Origin: Balanoglossus misakiensis
Taxonomy: Eukaryota > Hemichordata
Direction: 5' to 3'
Length of the DNA stretch: 64,000 nucleotides
NCBI GenBank assembly: GCA_040954595.2
Contig: CM082578.2
Span: 4,526,001 to 4,590,000 of the forward strand
The position numbers and the translations under genes were made by a program. The notes beneath the pieces are model-generated. The model made no database searches, was not told the DNA's origin, and saw only the letters and a list, made by a program, of their open reading frames with translations. This document shows positions 1 through 14,000 of the stretch, piece after piece. How positions within the stretch are numbered: the first letter of the stretch is position 1; each line of letters starts with the position of its first letter.

Positions 1-40
1 AATGGAAAAGGGGCAGCGAGAGAGAGACTTTGTCCCGTTA
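1..40. repeat. Truncated terminus of a GACTTTGTCC MITE at the window edge
   Basis: Reads GGAAAAGGGGCAGCGAGAGA then GAGACTTTGTCCCGTTAA, matching the right end of the hairpin family. The rest lies outside the window. Confidence 0.55.
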
Positions 41-478
41 AATTAAAGGATGGCGGCCACAATGGTGAAATACATTTGTACAAAATGCAATGAAAACGTT
101 GCATTCTCAATTTGAAACTCCATAAACAAAGTATGATCTTATCCACTGGAACACATGCATATGTAGTCTACTGAGACATTACATTTTCATTTTTCATTGC
201 AATATTTCACCATTTTTTTAAATTGCGGGAATTTTTAACTGTACTTATTTTTATTTCTTTAACTTTTTGCCATTTTGTCATAAATATATGTCATCTTTAT
301 ATTATAGACATATCATTTACTGGACAGAATTAAAAGTATATCCAAGATTATCAGATTATATATTAAAGCTTTAAAAAATATTGAGTTGCAGCTACTGGGG
401 CTTAAAATGTGCAGTCTTCAAAATATACAGTAACACGATTGCACAATTTAAATACTGACCTCTTTTCTGGCCCAACAG

Positions 479-672
479 TCCATTTTGCTACAGGTCAAGA
501 AGGCAGCTGCGATCATACATATGATAGGTTTGACTTGATGTACGCCAAGTGTCTATCATCAAACATGATCAGACTTCGTATGGACGATGCTGACAATCCT
601 CAGAAGGATGGTCCACAGTGGCTCATCAGGGTGCCAGAGAGTGAACAGGATGGGACAAGTGAAATTTATGCG
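479..672 (+). CDS. aGPCR exon 1 in window (Ig-like, first half)
   Basis: Acceptor CCCAACAG ends at 478 (a second AG at 492-493 is an alternative), and the donor CG|GTAAAT leaves phase 0. It encodes a Cys-bearing segment with CDHTYDRFDLMYAKC that probably forms the first half of an Ig-like domain completed by the next exon. Earlier exons lie outside the window, so the start is uncertain. Confidence 0.65.
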
Positions 673-949
673 GTAAATATCAGCCCTTCACTTCAGTATC
701 CCCCATTTCAACATGGGACAAACTCAAAATGATTTGTGAGAAAAAAAATCCACTACTTGTCAGTGTCACTTTTTGGCAATTTAATGGTATTTTTGTTTGG
801 TGTACTGCGACAATTGTCGGCTATTTTTGTTTCATTGGTGTATCTTTGCTACAGTTTCTGTTGCAACTCCCTGAAGCATGATGAAATGCACAACATTTAG
901 CAAATTAAACCACAGGGAACTTAGTAATTTTGTTATTGTTATTGTTGTT

Positions 950-980
<31 letters not shown>

Positions 981-2050
981 AGATTGGTAATAAAATTTAA
1001 AAAAAATCAATGTTCATTTCTTGCTATGTTTGTCGATGTTGTAGATAACTGTAAAAAAAAAACAACCATAATCGTGGAAAACACGACCTAGGTCGCCGAA
1101 TGTCACTACCGTCTTACATACAGGCAAGGGTGGAATCCACATGCCCTGGATCTAGGCTCATGGGCCACCTTCAAGGCCCTGAAAAATCACCCCATTCACC
1201 AGCGAGCGATTAAATTATGCCACCATAGGCATTGAAATTTATCTCACTGACCTAATTTGGGCTTCACTTCATCTAGCGACCTGCAAACGAGTGGAAAAAC
1301 GGCGATTTCCAAGTCGTACCCAGTCAAATTCAATCACATTTGAATGACGCGCCTGATGGTGATGGATCTGTTTTCTCTGCCTATTTAAATTGACCAATCG
1401 GGCGCCCTGTAAAGGCTGCCTCGGCCACCCGATTGTTTATTGCTCAACTCGTACGAGTACGTGTAACTGCGTTCAAAATAACGCGAAAAAAAGGAGGCGA
1501 AACCTTAAGAGTCATACAGATAAATGGATACTTCCCAACTCTTTGTCATAAAATCTACCATTTTACGTCTTGAATACAGTGCAGTCGATAGTCAGAACGT
1601 ACACTTCCGGGTGTTGCTTTACAGGGCGCCCGATTGGTCAATTTAAATAGGCAGAGAAAACAGATCCATCACCATCAGGCGCGTCATTCAAATGTGATTG
1701 AATTTGACTGGGTACGACTTGGAAATCGCCGTTTTTCCACTCGTTTGCAGGTCGCTAGATGAAGTGAAGCCCAAATTAGGTCAGTGAGATAAATTTCAAT
1801 GCCTATGGTGGCATAATTTAATCGCTCGCTGGTGAATGGGGTGATTTTTCAGGGCCTTGAAGGTGGCCCATGAGCCTAGATCCAGGGCATGTGGATTCCA
1901 CCCTTGCCTGTATGTAAGACGGTAGTGACATTCGGCGACCTAGGTCGTGTTTTCCACGATTATGGTTGGGTTTTTTTTACAGTTATCTACAACATCGACA
2001 AACATAGCAAGAAATGAACATTGATTTTTTTAAATTTTATTACCAATCTT

Positions 2051-2086
<36 letters not shown>

Positions 2087-5000
2087 AATAACAATAACAA
2101 AATTACTAAGTTCCCTGTGATTAAACTTGGCCTATATAGTGTAATATACAATCAGCAGTGTCATTGCGGAAAATTGATTTCAAGTCAAGTCAAGTCAAGA
2201 GTTTGTTTGTCGCCAATTACAATGGCTGTTTTTAATAGCAGAATAGTGGGTATTTTAAGCACACTTAAGACATCGGTTGCAGTGTTTCATCCAGGATGGA
2301 TCAACAGGGGGATATGTCCATATGTCCTCCTTTGCCAGAATATTTGAGGGGGGAGGGGTACCACTCTGCAAAGGGGAAATATATCTCCAACATGTGGGTG
2401 ACATCATTTTAAGGGACCCGCCCCCCCCCCTGACACATTGCTAGGGTGTGCCATGTCAGTTGGGGGTGACTCCCCCCCCCCCCCCCCCCGGCCCAGTCTA
2501 GAAACACTGTAGTTGATAGTGTACATAAAACAACCAGATATTCACTGGATATACTGGTAATCTCATGGTTTGACAGGAACCCCGTATTTATACTTGCTAT
2601 TCACACAAAACCATCAAAAGTGCATATTAGCAGCTAAAAGTATACAAAATTGTACCATAAATGGTCATCTCATATTTATGTATTTCCATCTATGGATGAA
2701 AGAGTCTCTTTGAGTGTTCCAAAGAACATATTGGGGCGGTCTCCGTTTCGCGTTTGCCACCAATTGAAAATCTGTGATTGGCCAGATCTGATTTTGCTTT
2801 GGTAACCATAGCTGAATTTGAATATGTGACTGCATGATATGACAGTACAATGTCTCACATCTCAGATCCATATCTGTAGCAGGTTTCATTTGACCGATTT
2901 GTTTCAGATCAGTATTGCTTGGCAACATCTTTATGAAAATGGACACGCAAACGTGACATTGGATGACGAAGGACAATACAGAATAGTTGCCACCATGGAA
3001 TATGGAAATTCAGAAAAAGCGTTACTTACTCTGGAGGTATATTAATTTTTTTTTCAAACTTTTTCTTGTGTTGTGTTCAGGAAGAGTTCTTAGCAGTACA
3101 GATGTAATAAAATCTTGACAAATAATGACACTTTATAGCATGCTGCTGGCCAAACCTTAGTTACATCTTTTTAGCACCTGTTTCATAAAAACTCTGCACA
3201 GGGTGGTGTACATTGATGCAAGTGTGTCATTGTTTGACGTCGGTGATTTTTGAAAATCCAAGCAGTAAAATGTTCGCATAGTATGCAATGGCCGATGTCA
3301 GTTCAGAAAATATGTACTAAAACCCCTTTCCTACCAATTCCAGGTACCTGCTAATTTCACAACAGCAGAGAGTGTGTCGAACCTGCCAGCCAGTGAGCTG
3401 AAGTACATCAAAGGAAATATAATACCACCATTCACAGCACAAGGGTCACGATTAATAGCAATATCTCTGTCCTTGATTGACCGTAACAACCAAAGTGTGT
3501 CTATAACAAACGAGCAGAATGCTTGCCCAGAATGTGTTGAACTGTGGCATAGAGTCTACCTGAAGGGCTGTGAGTTCGAGAAATCAGAAGTACATGTCTG
3601 TCTTTACGCATACAAGGATTGGAAGAATACTTTAGAAACAGCACCACCCAATTGTTATCCTGATTATGTGGTCAGGAACCTTGATGAAAGATATGCACAC
3701 TGTTTTGGTGAGTACATATTTATTACAAATATTAATTATTATTCTGCAGTGGCCATGGGGTAAAAAATCCTAAAATAATTAGTTATTTACATTAAATTTC
3801 ATTTTCACAGTACATGTACATATTTATTCTGTATTAAACAAATTTATAGTTTTTCTTTTCCACAAAAAATATATCGTGTCTTTGCTTGCTTTCTGGCATT
3901 TGAGACTTTTGTAAATAAAAACAATTGTCATAAAATAAAAGTAATGTATTTATTATCGACTTGCAGTGGCTCCGAGCTTCACACAAGTGTCAGGATTTGT
4001 GAAGACTTATGTGGGCGAGAGTGCAACTTTGGTGTGCATCAGTGATGGCTCTCCAGAACCGACCATTCGGTGGTACAAAGGGGACCACTTGTTGGAATTA
4101 CACGCCTATAAGAATCATATATACATCCACAACACTAACTGGAGACATCAGGGGAGGTAAAAGGCTATAGCTTTTGAATGCCCTACTGCCTAACCCTACT
4201 GAAAAACAGGTTGTTGTTTTTTATTTATATATGTATTGTGAGGAGGTTACCATATAGGAAAAAAGGTCCTGACGATAACTTCATATATCTATGTGGGTTT
4301 TTTTCATCATAGATACATTTGTGAAGCAGATAATGTGGTACAAAAAGTCAACAGCACAGTTATTCACCTGCAGATATATGGTAAGATTAACAGATTTACA
4401 TCAATTTCTTGATTTTTCTTTTTTTGTATCTTACAAGGACATCAAACACACATGAGGAAATCTGCTGAGAAAAAATCCTCAAATTCTAATCTGCCTACAT
4501 TAGTTTCTCTCTTCTGCGGCAGCCTAAAACGTGGACCATATTAATGTAAATGCGGTGCATACACCTATATTCACAAACTGCATTGTTCTTTTTATGTGAT
4601 TTTGTACACTCTAGATAGACCTTGTCGCAACTACAAAGTAAAGGAGGATAAGTTCTTGCAGGAGTGCAGCAACGGCGGCAAATACCGGCCCAATCAGATG
4701 TCCTGGCCTGAATTTGTGACCACTACAGCTGACTCCACACTGATGGACATTGGAATTGACAATGCGCTGTTTCACGAGAGGAGTAATGAGTACGACTCTT
4801 ACTATGATGCCAACTACACCGATGATGGTGCTGCGGAGGTGCACTGTGATCCTGGGGACGACGGCAGATTAGTGTCGTTTATAGTCCGCATTGTTGATGT
4901 CACGCAGGGAGACACCGCGACATCTGCTGAGTTGGGAACATTGCCAGGAAATACAGCTTCTCAAGATGGTGTGGTTTACACACCGGGAGAAGTGTCTACC

Positions 5001-8000
5001 AGTGGTGCTGTCACGTTGAGTGCAATGGCTGCAACCGGAGAAACTCTCTCTCAGAGTTCGAGCACCCGGGGCAGGTTTGATAACCGAGGGAACTGGATGA
5101 GCAGAGGTCACCAACAGCCGACAGCACCACCTGGTCTCCGTAGGAACGGTACCTCTAAGGGACGCGGAGAAGATGTTGTGTCGAGACCTCCCGTCACCCA
5201 ACAACCAGTGTCAGAAAATGTGATTTTCACAAAGACATTTGAGAATGTGTTCTCTGCCAAACCCAACCCGTATTGCATGGAAGAGACGGAAACTCTGTCG
5301 GTCCTTTTGGACTCTGCCACTGAGCTGTACGTGCCGAGAGGGCGTCGCCTTCGAATAGAAATACGGGACACAGACGGCAGGCTACTTGAGAAACAGTGCG
5401 ATGGCGACACATGTTCCTCTCTCGGCTACAGGACATTCCAGACTGACTGCGATGTGACCACCAGTGGACAGTGCCTCTCGGCGTACTTCCAGTGGAAAAA
5501 CATCCTGTCTGGCAATGAGCAATGGCGGTGTGTGAAAACGGCAGCCTTGCGCGGAAAGTTAGAACACTGTGAAAGTACTGGTAAGTCATGTTAATTTATT
5601 TGGTCTTATAATATATCATTCCCCTAGAAGTTATTGTTTCAATTCATTACTATAAATCACATGATTTGGCCATGTGACCCACGGCGTTGTCATTTCCAGG
5701 TGACGGGCAAGCAATATTTCAGAATCCAGTAAAAGTTTTTTTCCAAGGATGTTTTTACCTAAGAACTGCCAGACACGTAATATGTATCAGGTATGGTGCC
5801 TCATCAGCCTCATGGCGGTTCGTCTGCACAGTCTTTGTCTGCAGCACGTTGCTGAAGTTGCCCGTCTTCTGGAAATTTTAATGCCAACGTAACTGCCTCC
5901 TGAGCGCGTCTGACGTCATTTGATATCGAAGAATATTGAAGCAATCACCGATGCCCCACGTGGCACACTTCCGTTAATTCTTGGAAATTAACTGTACCAT
6001 TTCCGGGCAATGTTTCCATTTTATGTGTATTTTTTGCAACGATCAAAAATTTTTGAGGAGTGAGGGAATCGCTGAAAGAGGAAGACGTCACATGTTACTA
6101 ATATCGCTCAGGCAGCTGTTAGTTTCAGTCAGTGCATGTATACGTAGGTCAGTTGTTCAACCAACACCAAAATAAAATGCCATGTTTCCTCAAGAGAACT
6201 TTTAGACTCAAAATGAAAATTAGTGTTTTGGCCGCAAGGTGTCCAGGACTGTTGCACCTGCATAATTCTTAAACTAATTTTATCATTTTATTTTGAAAAC
6301 ACTGTACCATTTTGATGACAGAATGTTGTTGTGAAACTGGTATGACTTAAATATGATGACCATGAAAAGAGCACCATTGGGCTGTATTCACTTTCAATCT
6401 GTATTTTAAGTACGTGTACATGTAGCTACATAGTCTGGACACATTTACTTACACATTACGTATGTAATTTGTATGTTATTGCTACATTGTATGAGTATGA
6501 GATGACACATCTGGGCGAGGGTGTATTTTTAATTGGTGTAAGTGGTGTACATTGCACCTACTACAGAGAAGTCCCTACTGTGTCTGGATAAATAGCATGG
6601 TTCAGTCATGTTTACTAGAAAGTTTGTCATCCATCAGACACGTACCACACCCTTTTCTGAGTCACTTGGATTTCCTACATAATTCACATCTGACTTAGTC
6701 ACACATGTAATTTTTTTTTTGGTGAAGACATCGTGGCATTGCTAAAATTGTACATTATGAGTTTAATGGTCATTAGAATTAATGCTGAATCATTTAGAAG
6801 ACATGGCATTTTTACAATTGAATATATTTCAGATTGTACCCAAATACATGTATACAGTCTTCAAATAGCAATGACAGCCACATAACGATAAAAACAATCA
6901 ACAAAACACACAGAAAATAGTAAAGTCTGTGAAAGACAGATGTGCCGTATATGGATTTCAGGCAAAAAAAGACCAGGAAGTGATTTCACGTGTTTCGAAA
7001 ATAGTAGGGTTATCCTGCCCCACTGTGGCACCCACAAATCAATGAATGCTAGTGTCTCAACTGACACAAGTAGCTGACATGTATTGGATACCTTTCCCAA
7101 TTCTCTTCATATATGAGCAACCACCTTTATAAACAGACACCGCTGCAAACCAGTTTTCTTGGTCTCTTTGGTGTATAGATTGGACACGTTTTGCAAAATA
7201 TGTGCAGGTACAGACAAAATGATACTCTTGGCTCCCAGTTAGTATGACCCACTTCTTTATCATTAATACTAATACATAGTAAAGTTGTACTGCTGAGAAG
7301 TGTGTCATTTCAATCTAAATGCATCCTTCTTATGACACATTGTGAGATGACTGTGACCTTTGACCCAGGTTAAAACTTTGTTGATAATGTGACACAGTTT
7401 GAAAGAAAAAACTGTACATGAGTTTAATATTAAAAAGTTATAAAGAAATATGCAGTTTTCTCCTTGTAGAAATCTCCTAGTTGTACTTTGTAGCATATAT
7501 GTACATACTGTATGCACATTTAATTTTACTCATCTTGATTAAATTACATGTAATTCAAAAGCACGGTTTGATTGCTTGCATGGGGCTGGCAAGATGCTAG
7601 ACTAATTTCATTCAGACTGAAAAATGAATTCATTTCAGTTTTTATGTGTTTCGTGAGATCATCCAATATGACTGATGCACTGCCATTGTGGTTCAATTTC
7701 TTAATGTCTGGTGCCATCACTCAACATGCCTGAATCAATTCCAGTCAAACTTGACATTCCAATATGTGTCTCTATGTGAGCTATCAAAATGTAGTCCTGA
7801 GGAACTATGTCATTGACAATTACTTTATTTTTGCTTATACTGTGGGATGAGCTCTGTTAATGTAAACTGATTATAATCTCTAGTATTTTTTTTCTCTACT
7901 GTTTTCTTTTTCTTTGGATAATATCTTTCTCTTTTCAGTAAGCCCTTTTTTTAGCTTATTTCATAATATCCCTTTTCCTTCTATTTGGTGTTGGGATTCA

Positions 8001-11000
8001 TTCTTGTCACAATGTCATAAATAATTCTTTTCTATTTCAGTTATACATTATTCTTCTTTTTTTTCTTTTTCTTTTTTTGCGTTGGTGTCCTTCTCTCCCC
8101 TCTCTTTATTATCATTGCTCAGTATTACCTAAAGCACAGCTGCACATTGATGGCTCACACGTGACACTTGTAGACGAACGAAAGCTGCTAAGCTGTGATG
8201 TCAGCGGTGACCCCTCACCGAGTGTACAATGGCTGCTCAATTCCATGCCACTTGAAGACACTGACGGAGCCCAGTACAAGTAAATCACAATAATACCATT
8301 CTTGGCATGATGCAGTAGAATTCCACGTAGCTTAGACAGTCAAATACTTTTTTCTCCTCATTGGAAACACCACCGAGAATATGTTTCTGGGAGTGGTCAG
8401 AGATGGTGATCCAGCGTTGATAAAATTGTTTCTCTTGGTAATTTACGCATCAAGACATACTGAACTTGGACATACATGTACACTACACACTGAATTCTTG
8501 ACAATAAGTGTTCTTAATTAGCAGGGCATAGTTCTAAATAACCTTAGGGGCATTGTTTGTTTGAGCAAAAGACAGCAACATCAGTTATAAATGAACTCCA
8601 GTTGAAAAATACTGCAGAATAATTTTAGTCATATTTATTCACAGTGCATGAAAATCTTCAGTTTTCCCCCATTGGCAGTATATGAAAGTCGTCATACTTT
8701 TATGTTCTGTAGTAAAGTTTGAAATTCTCAGTAAAGTTCGAAATTCTCCAAATGGGGGAATTATCTTGATTTTTGCAACATACTGAATGAACCAATAGGT
8801 CACAAAGATGATCCAGTGATTCAGACTCTCCTGCTGAGTTCCTCTCAAGTTGCAGCCACCACAAGTTGAAAGGTCACAGCGGGTCACAGATAGTGGGAAA
8901 GCCAGTCATGATTAATAGACTGTGTCAGTTTCAGCTGTTGGCTGTTCATGAAATTCAGCATCATTATCACAGCTGTTCCCAGGATCTGACCCGAGATTTG
9001 TGATAGCTGTCAACAAACCTGACCTGGGACACTAGATAAACCAGTCAATGATTTAAAGGTGTTGATGAATGACGGGGGTGGGGGTGGGAGGGGGTGTCCC
9101 CCTCCCACATGAGAAAAATTTGTATTATGAAGGGTTCAAAACTGCATTTTTGTGGACTCAAAATAAATATTTAGTCCTCAAAGTTTTCAAGTCCCCCCTT
9201 TTACAGTCCCTAAATTATTTCAAATCCCCCCCTTACATACCCTCAATTTTTTCAAATCCCCCCCTCAATTCTCCTGCTCCCCCCCCTCCAGAGGTGTTTG
9301 TGAATGCAGCCTAATAATGGAAAAAGGGCTGCGAGAGAAAGACTTTGTCCTTTTTAACGATCTCCCAATAATTTGAAACTAGACAATCTTATGCATTTGC
9401 CTATCTTGTTCTTTGTAACGTTTCCACTAGAGTGACTAGCTGTATAATTATTTTGACATTATTTAAGTAGCGCCTGTTTTTCTTGTTTTAAAAGTTTTCT
9501 GTTTGAGGATTCACACAAGCAGTATGGGTACTCGGTGTTAAAATCACAGGGGACAGAGAAATCATGTTGTTTGTTTGTTTGTTTGTTTGTTTGTTGTTGT
9601 TAATGAAGAAATGATGATGATGATAATAAATATTCTTTTTTTAAACAATGTGGCATTCCGAGCTGTTGTTTGTCGATATTGTAAATAACTGTAAAAAAAC
9701 ACTTAACAAACAAACAAACAACACGATTTCGGAGGCAGGCAATGATGGTTTTGAATCGGCACATTGTGAAAATGTGTAGATGAATGTACATTATCCGAAA
9801 ATGCAACAGAAAACACAATAGACTATTTCTCTCTCTTGATTTCTTTCAGCTTCACCAAAAGCCATACTGGTGATTACCGGGTGGAATGTAAAGCATCCAA
9901 TATATTTGGAACGGCCAAGTCGAATGCAGTCACACTGACTGTCATTGGACAAGGTACAGAAATAAGTGTATTGTAAAATATTTATTGCATACATTAAAGG
10001 GACAAAGTCTCTCTCTCGCTGCACCTTTTCCATTAATTATGTTTGATGCAAGACCGTTTATGTTATTCTTCATGTGTATATATAGTGAATCAATATTCGA
10101 CCACGCACAAATTCCATCCCATTTGTAGGATATGAGAGTAAAAATCTCGCCAAAATGAATAAATGGTAAAGACTGATTATTCATTTTGGCGATTTTTTCA
10201 CTGTCGTGTTTACAAGTGGGATGGAAGTTGTGTGTGGTCGAATGTTGATTCACTACCGTACATATCCACATGTTCATTAACATAAATGGTGTCTTATATC
10301 AAACATAATTAATGGAAAAAGGGCAGCGATTATGCTGCAGCCATCATGCAAACACAAACGGTAGTTGTGTGTTTTCCTGGTTTCCCAGAATCTGACATTA
10401 CCAGACAACTGAATGATATGACACATAGGATTAACTTCCCGGTCGTTGTAGCTACAGAAGCACAATGCATGTTTTGTGCATTATGTCTCAAAAATCTTGG
10501 AGAAATGTGATTTCCTGATTTCCCAGAGTCGATAATATGTTGAGGTTATCATATATAGACCAACCAGGTACATGTATAGCCAGATCCCTGCTTATTTTTC
10601 CAAGAAAATACGCTATCTCGTTTATTGTAGATTGTAACTGACCCAGGTGTTTTCCTGTTAATTACAAACTGGATTCCCCAGATACCAGTTACAGGTTTTG
10701 TCATTTGTTTTCTGTTGCAGAATTTTGCCCAGAAGAATTTGCAGCAGGTTTGACATGGCCAAGGACCAGTAGAGGTCAAGAAACTCATTCTCTTGAGAAG
10801 TGTCCATCTGGCAGTAAGTGACTGGAAATTACCTTTGCATGCTTTGTTTATTCATTTTTATCTCTGAGAAACTGCAAGCTGAAATTCTAAATGACGGCCA
10901 AACTCTGTTTTAAAGCTCCATTAGCTGTAGTCTGGAAACACGACTGGCGTGTTTTTTTCGCTAGGCAACGCACAACAGCAAAAAAATGCACTCAACTACA

Positions 11001-14000
11001 TTTACATGTATTTAGCTGTATATTCTTGCTATGTTTTTTAGTGTTTTTGATTTGCGTACCTACTACAGCAGTGTTTTGTTCAATATATATATATATATAT
11101 ATAGTCAGCATTGTTATTTGTGCAAAATTTGAATTTAAGTCCGAACTAAAATTCATTCTTCAACAATATACATGTAGCAATGGCTGCACGTACATGGTAC
11201 ATTTGTATGTTGACAAGTGGAGTACCACATATATTATCGTGCTGTTTGGAGTAGAACAAGAAATGTATTTGGTACACACAACAAAAATATTGAAAATATA
11301 GCCAAAAGTTACAGCTACATGTAGTGTCCCTTTAATACATGGTACTTAGCATATTTCCATAAAAGAAGATGGGATCGAACTGATATTTCTCGTGAGCTTT
11401 CAAAGAAGTGCCACCTGCCCGTAGCACAACAAACTGACATATTTACTGCTGTGAAATGATTTTCTTAGACTTTATTTTTCCTAATATTTGTTGCAAACAA
11501 TACCTCAAACAGAACATAAATTTCCTAACATCCCATGTGTGTGGTCACTTCAAACGAACTTACAGTGTGTATAAAAACAGCCACATAGTGTTTTACTCAG
11601 TTAACCTAACATTGACCCCAGGGTCAACTGACCTTCAGAAGAATTTGTATCCTGTTTCCCATGGGACGCTGAATTAGGCAATGTTTATTACAGTCAGTGG
11701 CTTTATATATGTTGAGAAACTGCAAAGTCAGCAGATAGGAATTCTTTTCAGGAGTTGGTCAGCAAGTACTTGGTTTTATTTAGCATTGATGTGGCATTGT
11801 GTTGTAGTGCGTGTAAGGTCATGAAGTGGTCACCACCATTGCAGTGTTGTGGGACGACTTCATCCGATTACACTGACGCACCCATCGTCAGAACTATCAC
11901 TTGGAAAATAAACCAATTTCAGTACAGTGTATGTTTCAATAAAATAACCTATACCGACGTGTGACGTACTGTTTATCGCTCACTCACATCATATTTCTGT
12001 TATCAAAGCCATTGTCTCCTTCAACAAATTTTGACCAATTTCCAAAGTGTACTCATGAAATCACTCAAGCAGCTAAATTTCACCATCACCTTGGTTCATT
12101 TTAAATTTAGGTTGACTAGTATTTCACAATCCAAACTGTATTGTGGTTTACCCAGTAATTAGTCTGTGTTGTTGTACTTGCTGAAACATCCTTCATCATT
12201 AGACCTCCACTTGCATTGTCCTCACGCATGTCAAGTATAAATGTTTCATTGGCACCATAATTAAGTACATGAAATTATGTCGTCAGGGTGTTTACAAATA
12301 TACATGTAATTTATGCCTAGAACAACTTAGTAGGTTTGTGGAAGTTATGTGTAAGTATGATTAAATTCACATTCGGAAAAACTATCAGACTTCTAATCAG
12401 TCAGTGTTTTTTTTCCATCTTGCAGTAAATAGAGCAAAAGCAACAAGAAACTGTTTTGGAAACTCCACTCATGCATGGTGGGGGAGGATTGAGAGGCAGA
12501 GTTGTGGTCAGAATGTTGACATCAATAATGAATTACAGAAACTGACAGAGGTAAGGTTATGTGTAACACTGACAATTAGCCTAAAGATTGTGCTTAAGGG
12601 GTCCACTTGTCTTGACGACATACAACTTGTTTGGGCGTGCATCCCATTCTCAGAGACCTTAGGGATCATATGTTTTGGATATTGGTTTCGCAATTTATTT
12701 TTAGGACATATACTGCTAACAATGGATGGATAAGTGTTTTGTCCAAGATGTCACATTACTGGCTCGTGTGGCCCCTTTGCAGCAACTGTGCCAGTTTTAT
12801 GGGATTTGGAATCATTCTGGGAATGTGAACGATTTTCCAGTCAAAGTCTGCTAAACCAAGACCCACCACACCCCCACCCCTGAAGCGTTTGACAGGTTGT
12901 GGTACAAAAGCCACTATCCTGCAGTGTTGATGAACACTGATTTGCGAGACTTACAAGCAATGTTTCTGCTGAAAACAGGGAAAGATGATAATAATACTGG
13001 GATTGCATGATTCCCTTTTCCTTTCAATCCACACCACAGGTGAAGATCACGGAAAACAATGTGGAATCGGTGGCCACACAACTCTCGGAATTGACCGCGG
13101 CATATGCCAACTTCACAACAAGTGGGGTGACGGATACTGCAGATGTTCTTGTTAACATTATTGCTTCGACGAATAGTTCAGCGGTATGTATATGCATGGT
13201 CTGTTTTTAAGACTCAAGCAATTCACACATGCCAAATATAAAGGATGGTAGAAATACAAGCATTGATTTCTGTCTTGTTTCCCAATACATACTGACTGGA
13301 TACTATCAGCGTATTTTGAACTTCAAAGCACTGATTTTTAATAACCTGTGGGAATAAGGAAAATAAAAAGGGTTTAACCTTTCTGTTCCAGAATAAGTTA
13401 TGTTCTCCGTTTACCTGTTTTGCAAGTTGACCCTTTTGCTTGTTTCCTCTTTAAAATTATCTTCAACGCTTTTACATTGAATGTTTGGTAAAGGTCAGCG
13501 GGGAGATCATCAACTCGCTGAATAACCTGATGCAAGTTGATCACGAAACTCTCGGGGAGAGTCAGCAGACGGCCAAGTCGGCTCAGAAAACCATCCTGGC
13601 TTTGGAGAACTACCTGGAGAAGGTGGAACTGGGAGAAGGCCGGAGAATCCTGCATGAAGTGGGAACTCAGATAGCCTATGAAATCATTGAAGATGAACCT
13701 GCTGCCTTTGGAGACGGTGTCGGATTTGTTTCCTTGGTTGAAAGCGATGGAGAGGAGGATGGGTCTGATTTGTCCATCCTCAACATGCCCAGTCCTGATG
13801 CTGAATTGGAGAATCTGACTGATGCCTCTATATCCATACCGGCCAGTATTCTACATAACTCTGGGAACAGTGAGTGGCTCATCTCCATTTCTTTTGGTGG
13901 AAACTTTATTACCCATGATAGCAAGTACTTTTCTTTTAAAATAGTGCGAATATAGAACTCTCATTAATTAACTTGAAAAATGATGATTTTAATGAAAAAA

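Noticed and set aside
2021-2347. Open frame with a long asparagine run
   Set aside because: The run is translation of the (AAC)n tract at the end of the foldback's right arm. No splice context or domain supports a gene.
5687-5881. Additional receptor exon between exons 6 and 7
   Set aside because: Exons 6 and 7 are already phase-compatible, and the frame shows no Ig or other motif or convincing donor.
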